Origin: an uncultured Rhodoferax sp.
GTDB lineage: Bacteria; Pseudomonadota; Gammaproteobacteria; Burkholderiales; Burkholderiaceae_C
DNA length: 64,000 nt
Reading direction: 5' to 3'
Assembly: GCF_946221635.1 (NCBI RefSeq)
Contig: NZ_CAMIHB010000011.1
Location: 62,001-126,000 of the forward strand
How positions within the stretch are numbered: the first letter of the stretch is position 1; each line of letters starts with the position of its first letter. Below the pieces are notes generated by a model. That model searched no databases. It worked only from the letters and a program-made list of their open reading frames with translations, and was not told the DNA's origin. Shown piece after piece: positions 8,285-17,553 of the stretch. The translations under genes and the position numbers were made by a program.

Positions 8285-9484
8285 ATGCACCATCCCCGTT
8301 GGGCCGGCCGGCTCACGCTTCTTGCTGCCGGACTCTGCGCCGCACTGCTGACGGGCACCGCCTTCGCCCAGTCCAAGGACATCAAGATCGCCCACATCTA
8401 CAGCAAGACCGGTCCGCTGGAGGCGTATGGCAAGCAGACCCAGACCGGTTTCATGATGGGCCTGGACTACGCCACCGGTGGCACCATGATGGTGGCGGGC
8501 AAGAAGATCACCGTGATCGAGAAGGACGACCAGGGCAAGCCTGACCTGGGCAAGAGCCTGCTGGCGACCGCCTATGGCGACGACAAGGTGGATCTGGCTG
8601 TGGGCCCCACGGCCTCGCCCGTGGCGCTGGCCATGCTGCCCGTGGCCGAGGAATACAAGAAGATCCTGCTGGTGGAACCCGCCGTGGCCGACTCCATCAC
8701 GGGTGAGAAGTGGAACAAGTACATCTTCCGCACCGGCCGCAACAGCAGCCAGGACGCGATTGCCAACGCTGTGGCGCTGGACAAGGCGGGCGTGACCATC
8801 GCCACCATGGCGCAGGACAGCGCCTTTGGCCGCGACGGCGTGAAAGCCTTCAAGGAGGCCATCAAGAAGGCCAAGCTAGTGCATGAGGAATACCTGCCCC
8901 CGGCCACCACCGACTTCACGGCCGGCGGTCAGCGCCTCATCGACAAGCTCAAGGACCAGCCTGGCCGCAAGGTCATCTTCATCATCTGGGCCGGCGGCAA
9001 CCCCTTCAAGATTGCCGACATGGACCTCAAGCGCTACGGCATCGAGATCGCCACGGGCGGCAACATCCTGCCCGCCATGGTGGCCTACAAGCAGTTCCCC
9101 GGCATGGAGGGCGCGGCCTATTACTACTTCGGCATGCCCAAGAACCCCGTGAACGAAGCCATGGTGGCGCGCCACTACAGCCAGTTCAAGACGCCTCCAG
9201 ATTTCTTCACTGCCGGTGGTTTCTCGGCGGCCATGGCGGTGGTGGCCTCGCTCAAGGCCAGCAATGGCGACACCAATGCCAACACGCTGATCAAGACCAT
9301 GGAAGGCCTGAGCTTTGACACGCCCAAGGGCAAGATGACCTTCCGCAAGGAAGACCACCAGGCCATGCAAAGCATGTACCACTTCAAGATCAAGGTGGAT
9401 CCGGCCTTTGCCTGGGGCGTGCCCGAGCTGATCCGCGAAATCAAGGCGGATGAAATGAACGTGCCCATTCGCAACGCCCGTTGA
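8285..9484 (+). CDS. Branched-chain-type ABC transporter, periplasmic binding protein
   Basis: 399-residue type I periplasmic binding protein (Leu/Ile/Val-binding-like fold) with a signal peptide cleaved around AFAQ-SKD. The mature part opens with DIKIAHIYSKTGPLEAYGKQ, typical of the family. I took the ATG at 8285, which has a ribosome-binding site (acaggag) eight bases upstream; the frame extends back to 8129, but that stretch is promoter. It is the first gene of an operon with two ATPases, two permeases and a hydrolase. The substrate is not evident; this subfamily also carries amides, aromatic acids and urea. Confidence 0.9.
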   Translation: MHHPRWAGRLTLLAAGLCAALLTGTAFAQSKDIKIAHIYSKTGPLEAYGKQTQTGFMMGLDYATGGTMMVAGKKITVIEKDDQGKPDLGKSLLATAYGDDKVDLAVGPTASPVALAMLPVAEEYKKILLVEPAVADSITGEKWNKYIFRTGRNSSQDAIANAVALDKAGVTIATMAQDSAFGRDGVKAFKEAIKKAKLVHEEYLPPATTDFTAGGQRLIDKLKDQPGRKVIFIIWAGGNPFKIADMDLKRYGIEIATGGNILPAMVAYKQFPGMEGAAYYYFGMPKNPVNEAMVARHYSQFKTPPDFFTAGGFSAAMAVVASLKASNGDTNANTLIKTMEGLSFDTPKGKMTFRKEDHQAMQSMYHFKIKVDPAFAWGVPELIREIKADEMNVPIRNAR

Positions 9485-9539
9485 TACCCCGGCGGCACCG
9501 CTGTGGTGCCGCCCCTCTTCACCCCGAAGCGGGGACCCT

Positions 9540-10370
9540 ATGCTTGAAACCAAAGACCTCACGATCCGCTTTGGCGGCCACGTGGCGGTGAATGCTGTCA
9601 GCTGCAATTTCCTGCCTGGCACGCTGACCGCCATCGTCGGCCCCAATGGCGCGGGCAAGACCACCTTCTTCAACCTGATTTCGGGCCAATTGCGGGCGAC
9701 GGAGGGCAGGGTGTACCTGCACGGCATCAACCTGTCGGCATTGAGCCCCTCAGCGCGCACGCGGGCAGGGCTGGGGCGGGCGTTTCAGCTGACCAATCTG
9801 TTTCCCAGCCTCAGCGTGCTGGAGAACGTGCGTCTGGCGGTGCAGGCCACGCAAGAGGGCAAGCATCTGCGCGGCCTGAACCTGTGGAGCATCTGGAGCG
9901 ACCACCGCGCCCTGACTGCGCGCGCGCAGCAGATCCTGCAGGCCGTGGCCTTGCGCGACAAGCAGGATGCCGTCGTCTCCAGCCTGCCGCATGGCGACCA
10001 GCGCAAGCTGGAGGTGGCGCTGCTGATGGCGCTGGACCCGGATGTCTACATGTTCGACGAGCCCACGGCCGGCATGAGTGCCGACGAGGCGCCGGTGATC
10101 CTGAACCTGATCCGCGCGCTGAAAAACGATCCAAGCAAGATCATCCTGCTGGTGGAGCACAAGATGGACGTGGTGCGCGAACTGGCCGACCGCATCATCG
10201 TGCTGCACAACGGCACACTGGTGGCCGATGGTGATCCGGCAGAAGTGATCGCTTCGCCGGTCGTGCAGCAAGCCTATTTGGGCGTGGCGCCTTCTGCAGA
10301 GTCCGTTCGGGCTGAGCCTGTCGAAGCCCTTCGACAATCTCAGGGCGAACGGGGAGGAGAGTACGCATGA
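9540..10370 (+). CDS. livG: Branched-chain-type ABC transporter ATPase, LivG type
   Basis: 276-residue ABC ATPase with Walker A GPNGAGKTT at residues 34-42, a signature variant LPHGDQRKLE, Walker B VYMFDEPTAGM and the H-loop LVEHKMD. The last 20 or so residues (from about 255) are encoded by a palindromic repeat at 10303-10352 and have no counterpart in LivG families, so the gene has acquired a repeat-derived tail. The stop overlaps the next start (ATGA). Confidence 0.9.
   Translation: MLETKDLTIRFGGHVAVNAVSCNFLPGTLTAIVGPNGAGKTTFFNLISGQLRATEGRVYLHGINLSALSPSARTRAGLGRAFQLTNLFPSLSVLENVRLAVQATQEGKHLRGLNLWSIWSDHRALTARAQQILQAVALRDKQDAVVSSLPHGDQRKLEVALLMALDPDVYMFDEPTAGMSADEAPVILNLIRALKNDPSKIILLVEHKMDVVRELADRIIVLHNGTLVADGDPAEVIASPVVQQAYLGVAPSAESVRAEPVEALRQSQGERGGEYA
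10303..10352. repeat. 50-bp palindromic REP-like element inside the 3' end of livG
   Basis: The segment opens CCGTTCGGGCTGAGCCTGTC, contains GAAGCCCTTCGAC at its centre and closes CAGGGCGAACGG. The outer arms CCGTTCG and CGAACGG are exact inverted repeats. It belongs to the widespread bacterial TTCGGGCTGAGCCTGTCGAA repeat type. It encodes the extra C-terminal tail of LivG without breaking the frame. Confidence 0.85.
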
Positions 10371-11098
10371 GCACCAATAACAACCTGCTCGAACTCTCGG
10401 GCGTGCACACCCACATCGGCGACTACCACATCCTGCACGGCGTGGACCTGGCCGTACCACGCGGCCAGCTCACCATGCTGCTGGGCCGCAATGGCGCGGG
10501 CAAGACCACCACGCTGCGCACCATCATGGGCCTGTGGCATGCCAGCCAGGGCCGTGTGGTGTTTGACGGCCAGGACATCACGGCGTTCGAGACCCCGCAG
10601 ATTGCAGGCCTGGGCATCGCCTATGTGCCCGAGAACATGGGCATCTTTGCCGACCTGACGGTGCAGGAAAACATGCTGTTGGCCGCCCGCAAGGCCAAGC
10701 GCACGCAGCACATCGATGGTGAGCGCCTCCAATGGATCTTCTCGCTGTTCCCCGCGGTGGAGAAGTTCTGGAACCACCCGGCGGGCAAGCTCTCGGGCGG
10801 GCAAAAGCAGATGCTGGCCGTGGCACGCGCCATCGTGGAGCCGCGCCAACTGCTCATCGTGGACGAGCCCAGCAAGGGCCTGGCGCCGGCCATCATCAAC
10901 AACATGATCGACGCGTTTGCCCAGCTCAAGCAGACCGGCACCACCATTTTGCTGGTGGAGCAAAACATCAGCTTCGCCAAACGCCTGGGCGACCACGTGG
11001 CGGTGATGGACGATGGCCGCGTGGTGCACACAGGCAGCATGCAGGCCCTGGCCGAGGACGAGGCATTGCAGCAGTCGCTGCTGGGGTTGTCACTATGA
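10367..11098 (+). CDS. livF: Branched-chain-type ABC transporter ATPase, LivF type
   Basis: 243-residue ABC ATPase with Walker A LLGRNGAGKTTTL, signature LSGGQKQMLAVARA, Walker B LLIVDEPSKGLAP and H-loop LVEQNISF. The length matches the LivF family. It overlaps livG at its start and the LivH-type permease gene at its end by ATGA, showing tight translational coupling. It powers uptake together with LivG at the cytoplasmic face. Confidence 0.93.
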   Translation: MSTNNNLLELSGVHTHIGDYHILHGVDLAVPRGQLTMLLGRNGAGKTTTLRTIMGLWHASQGRVVFDGQDITAFETPQIAGLGIAYVPENMGIFADLTVQENMLLAARKAKRTQHIDGERLQWIFSLFPAVEKFWNHPAGKLSGGQKQMLAVARAIVEPRQLLIVDEPSKGLAPAIINNMIDAFAQLKQTGTTILLVEQNISFAKRLGDHVAVMDDGRVVHTGSMQALAEDEALQQSLLGLSL

Positions 11099-12078
11099 AA
11101 ACACTGGATTTTGACTGGAAGCCGCTGGCCCTGGTGCCGCTGCTGGCCGTGCTGGCCTTGCCGCTCATGGGCTCGTCCAGCACCTGGCTCACGCTCACCG
11201 TCGCCGGGCTGGCCATGGGCATGATCGTGTTCATCATCGCCTCCGGCCTCACGCTGGTGTTCGGCCTCATGGACGTGCTGAATTTCGGCCACGGCGTGTT
11301 CATCGCACTGGGCGCCTTTGTGGCCACCACGGTCCTGGGGGCCATGGGCGATTGGACAGGTTCTGCCGAACTTTGGCGCAACCTGGTGGCCGTGTTCCCG
11401 GCCATGCTGGTGGCCATGGCGGTGGCAGGCGCACTAGGCCTGGCCTTCGAGCGCTTCATTGTGCGGCCCGTGTACGGCCAGCACCTGAAGCAAATCCTCA
11501 TCACCATGGGCGGCATGATCATTGGGGAAGAACTCATCAAGGTGGTCTGGGGGCCTGCACAGATTGCGTTGCCACTGCCTGAAGCCATGCGGGGTTCGCT
11601 GCTGTTGGGCGATGCCGCCATCGAGAAATACCGCCTCATGGCCATGGTGGTCGGGCTGGTCGTGTTTGCCGCGCTGGCCTGGGTGCTGGGCCGCACCAAG
11701 ATCGGCCTCTTGATCCGTGCCGGGGTGCAGGACCGCGAGATGGTGGAGAGCCTGGGCTACCGCATCAAGCGCCTGTTCGTGGGCGTGTTCGTGGTGGGCA
11801 GCGCGCTGGCCGGCTTGGGCGGCGTGATGTGGGGCCTGTACCAGCAGACGGTGACGCCGCAGATGGGGGCGCAGGTCAATGTGCTGATCTTCATCGTCAT
11901 CATCATCGGTGGCTTGGGTTCCACGGGCGGCGCGCTCATCGGTGCCTTGCTGGTGGGGCTGATGGCCAACTACACGGGTTTTCTGCTGCCGAAGGTGGCG
12001 TTGTTTTCCAATATCGCGCTCATGGTCGCCATCCTGCTGTGGCGTCCGCAAGGCGTCTATCCGGTCGCCAACCGTTGA
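11095..12078 (+). CDS. livH: Branched-chain-type ABC transporter permease, LivH type
   Basis: 327-residue polytopic permease with eight or so membrane segments. The family motif GLTLVFGLMDVLNFGHGVFIALGAF lies near residues 48-72 (given here as SGLTLVFGLMDVLNFGHG). The ATG at 11095 overlaps the livF stop. The frame runs back to 10732, but that part is out of frame with livF and not family-like. It pairs with the LivM-type permease to form the membrane channel. Confidence 0.92.
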   Translation: MKTLDFDWKPLALVPLLAVLALPLMGSSSTWLTLTVAGLAMGMIVFIIASGLTLVFGLMDVLNFGHGVFIALGAFVATTVLGAMGDWTGSAELWRNLVAVFPAMLVAMAVAGALGLAFERFIVRPVYGQHLKQILITMGGMIIGEELIKVVWGPAQIALPLPEAMRGSLLLGDAAIEKYRLMAMVVGLVVFAALAWVLGRTKIGLLIRAGVQDREMVESLGYRIKRLFVGVFVVGSALAGLGGVMWGLYQQTVTPQMGAQVNVLIFIVIIIGGLGSTGGALIGALLVGLMANYTGFLLPKVALFSNIALMVAILLWRPQGVYPVANR

Positions 12079-12089
12079 GGAGGAAAAAC

Positions 12090-13163
12090 ATGTTGACCCG
12101 CATTCTTTCCAACGACCTGCCGCGCAGCCGCTGGCTCGCGCTGATCCTCGCGGCGCTGGTGCTGGCTCTTGCCTTCACGCCATTCCTCTTTCCCGGCGTC
12201 AAGGCGCTCAACGTGGCGGCCAAGGTGCTGGTCTTCATCGTGCTCGTCGCCAGCTTCGACCTGCTGCTGGGTTACACCGGCATCGTGAGCTTTGCCCACA
12301 CCATGTTCTTTGGCATCGGCGCCTACGGCATTGCCATCGCCAGCACGCGCCTGGGTGCCAGCTGGAGTTCGTTGGGAGTGGGCCTGGGGGCGTCGCTGCT
12401 CGTGTCGCTGCTGCTGGCCTGGCTCATCGGCCTGTTCTCGCTGCGCGTGCGCGCCATCTTCTTTGCCATGATCACGCTGGCCGTGGCCTCGGCCTTCCTC
12501 ACGCTGGCTTCGCAGCTGCATGCGTTCACGGGGGGGGAAGACGGGCTGACCTTCAAGGTGCCGGCCGTGCTGTCACCGAGCTACGAGTTCAGCGAGACGC
12601 CGTTCCTGGGCGCCTCGCTGGATGGTCGGCTGCTGTGCTTCTACCTGCTGTTCGCGGTGGCCGTGGTGCTGTTCCTCGCGCTGCTGCGCATCGTGAATTC
12701 TCCCTTCGGCCGCGTGCTGCAGGCCATCCGCGAAAACGAGTTCCGCGCCGAGGCGATTGGCTACCGCGTGGTGGTCTACCGCACCATCTCCAGCATCCTG
12801 TCCGCCTTGTTTGCCACGCTGGCCGGTGCCATGCTGGCGCTCTGGCTGCGCTACAACGGGCCGGATACCTCGCTGTCCTTCGAGATCATGATGGACGTGC
12901 TGCTCATCGTCGTCATTGGCGGCATGGGCACGCTGTATGGCGCCATCGTGGGGGCGGTGCTGTTCCTGGTGGCGCAGAGCTATCTGCAGGATCTGCTGCG
13001 CATCGGCAGCGAGGCGGCCAGCGCGCTGCCCTGGCTGTCCGCGCTGCTGTCGCCCGACCGCTGGTTGCTGTGGCTGGGCGTGCTGTTTGTGCTGTCGGTC
13101 TATTACTTTCCCACCGGTGTGGTGGGGCGCTTGCGGGCGGCCAGTTTGGGGAACAAGTCGTGA
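12090..13163 (+). CDS. livM: Branched-chain-type ABC transporter permease, LivM type
   Basis: 357-residue permease with the LivM features DLLLGYTGIVSFAHTMFFGI and the cytoplasmic coupling motif LQAIRENEFRAEAIGY. A very strong ribosome-binding site (gaggaggaa) precedes the ATG at 12090. Its end overlaps the GTG start proposed for the hydrolase. Confidence 0.92.
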   Translation: MLTRILSNDLPRSRWLALILAALVLALAFTPFLFPGVKALNVAAKVLVFIVLVASFDLLLGYTGIVSFAHTMFFGIGAYGIAIASTRLGASWSSLGVGLGASLLVSLLLAWLIGLFSLRVRAIFFAMITLAVASAFLTLASQLHAFTGGEDGLTFKVPAVLSPSYEFSETPFLGASLDGRLLCFYLLFAVAVVLFLALLRIVNSPFGRVLQAIRENEFRAEAIGYRVVVYRTISSILSALFATLAGAMLALWLRYNGPDTSLSFEIMMDVLLIVVIGGMGTLYGAIVGAVLFLVAQSYLQDLLRIGSEAASALPWLSALLSPDRWLLWLGVLFVLSVYYFPTGVVGRLRAASLGNKS

Positions 13164-14050
13164 GCCGCACCATGCCTACCTCGCACTACCTGCAATGCGC
13201 AGGCTACGAAATCCACACCACCGAATGGGGGCCCACCGATGCGCCCGTGGTGATCGCCTGGCATGGCCTGGCCCGCACCGGCCGCGACATGGACGAGTTG
13301 GCCCGGCACCTGAGCCCGCGCTACCGCGTCATCTGCCCCGACACCTTGGGCCGTGGCCTGAGCCAGTGGAGCCATGCACCCGCGCAGGAGTACCGCCTGC
13401 AGTTCTATGCGCGCATCGCGGCCGAGCTGTTTGCCGCCTTGAAGATCGACGCTGCGCATTGGGTGGGGACGTCCATGGGCGGCGCCATCGGCACCGTGTG
13501 CGCCAGCGGCCTGTTCGAGCCGCAGCTGCAAGGGCGCATCCTGAGCCTGACGCTCAACGACAACGCGCCCGAGCTGGCCAGTGCGGCGCTGGATCGCATC
13601 CGGGCCTATGCCGGCCATCCACCGGCGTTTGACACGGTGCGGGAGCTGGAAGCCTTTTTTCGCCAGGTTTACCAGCCCTATGGCTGGCTGAGTGACGCAC
13701 AATGGCGCCGCCTGACCGAAACCTCCACGCGCCGCCTGCCTGACGGGCGCGTGACGCCGCACTACGACCCGGCCATGGTGCAGCAGTTTGTGCACCACCC
13801 GGACGACTACCGCATCTGGGACCACTACGACCGCCTGCAACTGCCGGTGTTGTGTCTGCGCGGCGCCGAATCGGACCTGGTCTTGCCGGAGACGGTGCGG
13901 GCGATGCAGACGCGGGGGCCAGGGGCCGCAGAGCGGCTGCGGCTGGTGGAGGTGCCGGGCTGCGGCCACGCGCCGGCGCTCAATGTGCCGGCGCAACTGG
14001 ACCTGGTGAGCGACTTCATCGATGCAGTCCAGACGGCACATTCTGCATAA
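13160..14050 (+). CDS. Alpha/beta hydrolase, last gene of the ABC importer operon
   Basis: About 296 residues with the alpha/beta-hydrolase fold: oxyanion region AWHGLARTGRD, nucleophile elbow VGTSMGGAIG (Ser), a C-terminal acid in LRGAESDLVLPE and catalytic His in GCGHAPAL. There is no signal peptide. I place the start at the GTG overlapping the livM stop, with a ggggaa site upstream; the ATG at 13172 is equally possible. Its position at the end of the sigma-54-controlled importer operon suggests that it hydrolyses an ester or lactone derived from the imported compound, which is inference. Confidence 0.82.
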   Translation: MSRTMPTSHYLQCAGYEIHTTEWGPTDAPVVIAWHGLARTGRDMDELARHLSPRYRVICPDTLGRGLSQWSHAPAQEYRLQFYARIAAELFAALKIDAAHWVGTSMGGAIGTVCASGLFEPQLQGRILSLTLNDNAPELASAALDRIRAYAGHPPAFDTVRELEAFFRQVYQPYGWLSDAQWRRLTETSTRRLPDGRVTPHYDPAMVQQFVHHPDDYRIWDHYDRLQLPVLCLRGAESDLVLPETVRAMQTRGPGAAERLRLVEVPGCGHAPALNVPAQLDLVSDFIDAVQTAHSA

Positions 14051-14061
14051 AAATGGCCGCT

Positions 14062-14103
14062 AGCCCCCGTGGATAGTGCGCGAGCAGCTACTGAATTGAT
14101 AGT
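14062..14103 (+). repeat. 42-nt dispersed element, copy 2
   Basis: Lies between the converging hydrolase and modE genes. Begins AGCCCCCGTGGATAGTGCGC and continues GAGCAGCT, ending ATAGT. It is the copy closest to the one inside lpxK. Confidence 0.85.
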
Positions 14104-14118
14104 GATCTGAAGGGTGGA

Positions 14119-14883
14119 TCAAGCCGTGGTGGCCAGCACCACGGCCGATTCGTCCACCCGCGCCACGGCCTCCGACCCCAGGCGCAGACGCTCTCCCGGC
14201 GGCGCAAACCCCACCATCTGCAGCCCGCCTGGCAGTCGAATCACCACCTCGTCGCCGGAGGCGGCGCGTGCGACCCGCGCCACCGTGCCGCTGAGCTGGT
14301 TGTGTCCCCCGCCGGCTGCTGCCGGCATGGCCTGCACGCTCACCGCCATCGCCTTGGCCAGCGCCAGCACCGGACTGCCTGCCTGCAGGCCCAGCAGCTC
14401 TGCGCTCTCTCGCGTGATGCGGGCAGCCAGCGTAGCGCCGTCGGCCAGTGCCAGCAGCACCCGCGTGGCGCGCCCGGCGCGCACCAGGCGCTCCACCTGG
14501 CAAGGCAGCTGGTTGCGCATGCTGGTACGCAGGCCCAGACCTGCCAGTTGCGGCCCGGTGCCGCTACCTCCGCGCGCGACGTGTTCCAGGGCCTGGGTAC
14601 GCAAGGTCTGCAGGGTGTCCGCCGCTTCCAGCAGCTGCCGGCCCGTGGCCGTGAGCTGCGCCCCGCCGCCGCCGCTGCCGCCCACGGTGCGCTCCACCAG
14701 CGGCGCGCCGGCCAGGTTGGTCAGTGTGTCGATGGCCTGCCAGGCCGCCTTGTAGCTCACGCCGGCAGCGCGCGCCGCCTCCGAGATGGAGCCGGCATGG
14801 CCGATGCGGCGCAGGATGTCGAGGCGCTTGTCGGCCACCTCGTGGCCAAGGGCGGTTGCAAGGGGCAGGGCGGTGCTGGGCAT
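14119..14883 (-). CDS. modE: Molybdate-responsive transcriptional regulator ModE
   Basis: 254-residue ModE-type repressor. An N-terminal LysR-like winged helix (GSISEAARAAGVSYKAAWQAI, residues about 31-51) is followed by two C-terminal TOBE/Mop molybdate-binding modules (RNQLPCQVERL and HNQLSGTVARV are the repeat starts). It is divergent from modABC with only 43 bases between, and a palindrome in that gap matches ModE half-sites. With molybdate bound it should repress modABC. Confidence 0.93.
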   Translation of the reverse strand: MPSTALPLATALGHEVADKRLDILRRIGHAGSISEAARAAGVSYKAAWQAIDTLTNLAGAPLVERTVGGSGGGGAQLTATGRQLLEAADTLQTLRTQALEHVARGGSGTGPQLAGLGLRTSMRNQLPCQVERLVRAGRATRVLLALADGATLAARITRESAELLGLQAGSPVLALAKAMAVSVQAMPAAAGGGHNQLSGTVARVARAASGDEVVIRLPGGLQMVGFAPPGERLRLGSEAVARVDESAVVLATTA

Positions 14884-14895
14884 GGGGCTATGCTA

Positions 14896-14918
14896 CGCTA
14901 TCCCTTTTTGGAATAGCG
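14896..14918. promoter_or_regulatory. ModE operator-like palindrome between modE and modA
   Basis: CGCTAT (14896-14901) and ATAGCG (14913-14918) are exact inverted half-sites 11 bases apart. ModE operators in E. coli have CGnTAT-type half-sites. The position just upstream of modA and next to modE supports the assignment. Confidence 0.7.
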
Positions 14919-14926
14919 GGGCGTGT

Positions 14927-15679
14927 ATGCGAATGCGGGGACGGTGGGTGACTTGGGTGCTGGCGCTGCTGGCCCTGTCGGCCCGGGCAGAGGAGGTGAC
15001 GGTGGCCGTGGCAGCCAATTTCAGCGCACCCGCGCAGAAGATCGCCACCGCGTTCGCCGCCGCCACCGGCCACAAGGCGACCGTGGTGGTGGGCTCGACC
15101 GGCAAGCTCTATGCGCAGATCAAGAACGGCGCACCGTTCCAGATCCTGCTCTCGGCCGATGATGAAACGCCCAGCCGTTTGGCCAGGGAAGGTGCGGGCG
15201 TGGGCAGCAGCCAGTTCACCTACGCCACCGGCCGCCTGGTGCTGTGGAGCCGACAGGCCGGCTTGGTGGACGACAAGGGGGCGGTGCTGCAGGGCACGGC
15301 CTTCAACCACCTGTCCGTCGCCGACCCCAGGGGCGCTCCCTATGGCGCCGCGGCCATGGAGGTGTTGAACAAGCTGGGCCTGTTGCCCAAGGTGCAGGGG
15401 CGTCTGGTGCAGGGCGAGAGCATTGGCCAGGCCCACCAGTTCGTGGCCTCCGGCAATGCGCAACTGGGCTTTGTGGCGCTGTCCCAGGTCATGCAGGATG
15501 GCAAGATCACCGAGGGGTCGGCCTGGGTGGTGCCTGCCAGCATGCACACCCCGCTCAAGCAGGATGCCATCGTGCTGGCCCCGGCCAAGGACAGCGTCGC
15601 GGCGCAGGCCTTCATGGCCTATCTGCGCAGCGACGCCAGCAAGGCCCTGATCCGTGGCTACGGCTACGAGGTGCCCTGA
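14927..15679 (+). CDS. modA: Molybdate ABC transporter, periplasmic binding protein
   Basis: 250-residue periplasmic binding protein. The signal peptide (MRMRGRWVTWVLALLALSARA) ends before EEVTVAVAANFSAP, the ModA mature start. ADPRGAPYG and the C-terminal AFMAYLRSDASK are typical. It binds molybdate or tungstate in the periplasm and delivers it to ModB. The ATG at 14927 is the only start that gives a sensible signal peptide. Confidence 0.93.
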   Translation: MRMRGRWVTWVLALLALSARAEEVTVAVAANFSAPAQKIATAFAAATGHKATVVVGSTGKLYAQIKNGAPFQILLSADDETPSRLAREGAGVGSSQFTYATGRLVLWSRQAGLVDDKGAVLQGTAFNHLSVADPRGAPYGAAAMEVLNKLGLLPKVQGRLVQGESIGQAHQFVASGNAQLGFVALSQVMQDGKITEGSAWVVPASMHTPLKQDAIVLAPAKDSVAAQAFMAYLRSDASKALIRGYGYEVP

Positions 15680-15682
15680 AGC

Positions 15683-16366
15683 ATGCCCATGTCGGCCGAT
15701 GACTGGGGCGCCATCGCACTCACCCTGCGCCTGGCTACGGTGACCACTGTGGTCCTGCTGCTGCTCGCCACGCCATTGGCCTGGTGGCTGGCGCGCACCC
15801 GCTCGGTCTGGCGCCGACCCATTGGCGCGCTGGTGGCGCTGCCGCTGGTGCTGCCCCCGACGGTGTTGGGCTTCTACCTGCTGGTGAGCCTGGGGCCCCA
15901 GGGCCCCCTGGGGCAACTGACGCAGGGCCTGGGCTGGGGGCTGTTGCCCTTTACCTTTGGCGGGCTGGTGCTGGGCTCGGTGGTGTACTCGCTGCCCTTT
16001 GCGGTGCAGCCGCTGCAACATGCCTTCGAATCCCTGGGCGAACGCCCGCTCGAAGTCGCCGCCACGCTGCGCGCCAGTCCGCTGGACGCCTTTCTCACCG
16101 TGGCCCTGCCGCTGGCGCGTCCCGGCTTCTTCACGGCCGGGGTGCTGACCTTTGCCCACACCATCGGCGAGTTCGGGGTCGTGCTCATGCTGGGCGGCAA
16201 CATTCCGCACCAGACGCGCGTGGTGTCCACCCAGATTTATGGTCATGTCGAAGCCCTGCAATACACCCAGGCCCATTGGCTTGCCGGTGGCATGGTGGTG
16301 TTTTCCTTTGCCGTCCTGCTGGTGCTGGGATTTCTGAATCCGCGCGGTGCCCGGGTGAATCCATGA
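15683..16366 (+). CDS. modB: Molybdate ABC transporter permease
   Basis: 227-residue inner-membrane permease with about five helices and the EAA-type coupling motif [35 protein letters not shown] and [17 protein letters not shown] are ModB signatures. It begins three bases after modA and overlaps modC by ATGA. Confidence 0.94.
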   Translation: MPMSADDWGAIALTLRLATVTTVVLLLLATPLAWWLARTRSVWRRPIGALVALPLVLPPTVLGFYLLVSLGPQGPLGQLTQGLGWGLLPFTFGGLVLGSVVYSLPFAVQPLQHAFESLGERPLEVAATLRASPLDAFLTVALPLARPGFFTAGVLTFAHTIGEFGVVLMLGGNIPHQTRVVSTQIYGHVEALQYTQAHWLAGGMVVFSFAVLLVLGFLNPRGARVNP

Positions 16367-17457
16367 GCGGCGCGCCCCACCAGATTCGCCTGCAACTGCA
16401 GCGCCCCGGCTTCACACTGGACGTGGACCTGGTCTTGCCGGCGCACGGCATCACGGTGCTGTTGGGTGCCTCGGGCTCGGGCAAGACCACGGTGCTGCGC
16501 TGCGTGGCGGGGCTGGAGCGGGCGGCGCAATCCCGGGTGGTGATTGGCGGGCAGGTCTGGCAGGACAGTGCGCAGGGCGTGAGCCTGCCCACCTGGAAAC
16601 GCCCCTTGGGCTATGTGTTCCAGGAAGCCAGTCTGTTCGCCCATCTCAGCGTGCAGGGCAATCTGGCCTATGCGCAGCGCCGGGCCCCCGCCACACAGCG
16701 GGCCCAGGCGGCGCAGGCGCTGGAGGCGGCCATTGCGCTGCTGGGCCTGGCGCCGCTGCTGGATCGCGGTACCCAGGCCCTGTCGGGCGGGGAGCGCCAG
16801 CGGGTGGCCATTGCCCGCGCACTGGCAACCCAGCCCGAGTTGCTGCTGCTGGATGAGCCCCTGGCCTCGCTGGACCAGGCCCGGCGCCAGGACATCCTGC
16901 CCTGGCTGGAGCGCCTGCGCGACGAGCTGGCCATTCCCATGCTCTACGTCACCCATTCGGTGGAGGAGGTCGTGCGCCTGGCGCAGACCCTGGTGGTGCT
17001 GGAGCGGGGGCAGGTGCTTGCGCAAGGGCCTGCCGCCCAGGTGCTGGCACACGCCCATGGCTCTGTCCGCCTGGGGGATGAGGCCTGTGCACTTTTGCAT
17101 GCCCGTGTGGCTGCGTTGGACGCCGATTGGCACCTGGCCCGGCTGGACTTTGACGGCGGCAGCCTCTGGCTGCCCCATAGCGGCCTGCCTCAAGGCGGGG
17201 CGGTGCGCCTGCGGGTGTTGGCGCGTGATGTCAGCCTGACCACCCAGGCGCCCGCACACACCAGCATCCAGAACGTGCTGCCCTGCACCATACGTGCGGT
17301 GGTCGATGATGCGCACCCGGCGCAGGCCCTGGTGCAGCTGGACTGCGGGGCCAGCACTCTGCTGGCACGGGTGACGCGCCGTGCCGTCCACAGCCTGGGT
17401 TTGCAGCCCGGCTTGGCGGTCTGGGCCCAGGTCAAGGCCCTGGCATTGGTCGGCTAG
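16363..17457 (+). CDS. modC: Molybdate ABC transporter ATPase
   Basis: 364-residue ATPase: Walker [10 protein letters not shown] near residues 35-43, signature [14 protein letters not shown], Walker [14 protein letters not shown]-loop YVTHSVEEV, then a C-terminal TOBE/Mop domain starting near residue 290 ([14 protein letters not shown]). It drives molybdate import. It is the last gene of modABC; a short GC hairpin without a T run follows. Confidence 0.94.
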   Translation: MSGAPHQIRLQLQRPGFTLDVDLVLPAHGITVLLGASGSGKTTVLRCVAGLERAAQSRVVIGGQVWQDSAQGVSLPTWKRPLGYVFQEASLFAHLSVQGNLAYAQRRAPATQRAQAAQALEAAIALLGLAPLLDRGTQALSGGERQRVAIARALATQPELLLLDEPLASLDQARRQDILPWLERLRDELAIPMLYVTHSVEEVVRLAQTLVVLERGQVLAQGPAAQVLAHAHGSVRLGDEACALLHARVAALDADWHLARLDFDGGSLWLPHSGLPQGGAVRLRVLARDVSLTTQAPAHTSIQNVLPCTIRAVVDDAHPAQALVQLDCGASTLLARVTRRAVHSLGLQPGLAVWAQVKALALVG

Positions 17458-17553
17458 GACCTGGCCGGCCGCGGGTTTTCCCGCTGCAAATTCACCCGTT
17501 TGGGGGAGTGACAGGGGGCAGGCGGGCGACTACGCTGGGGCACCTTTGATTTG

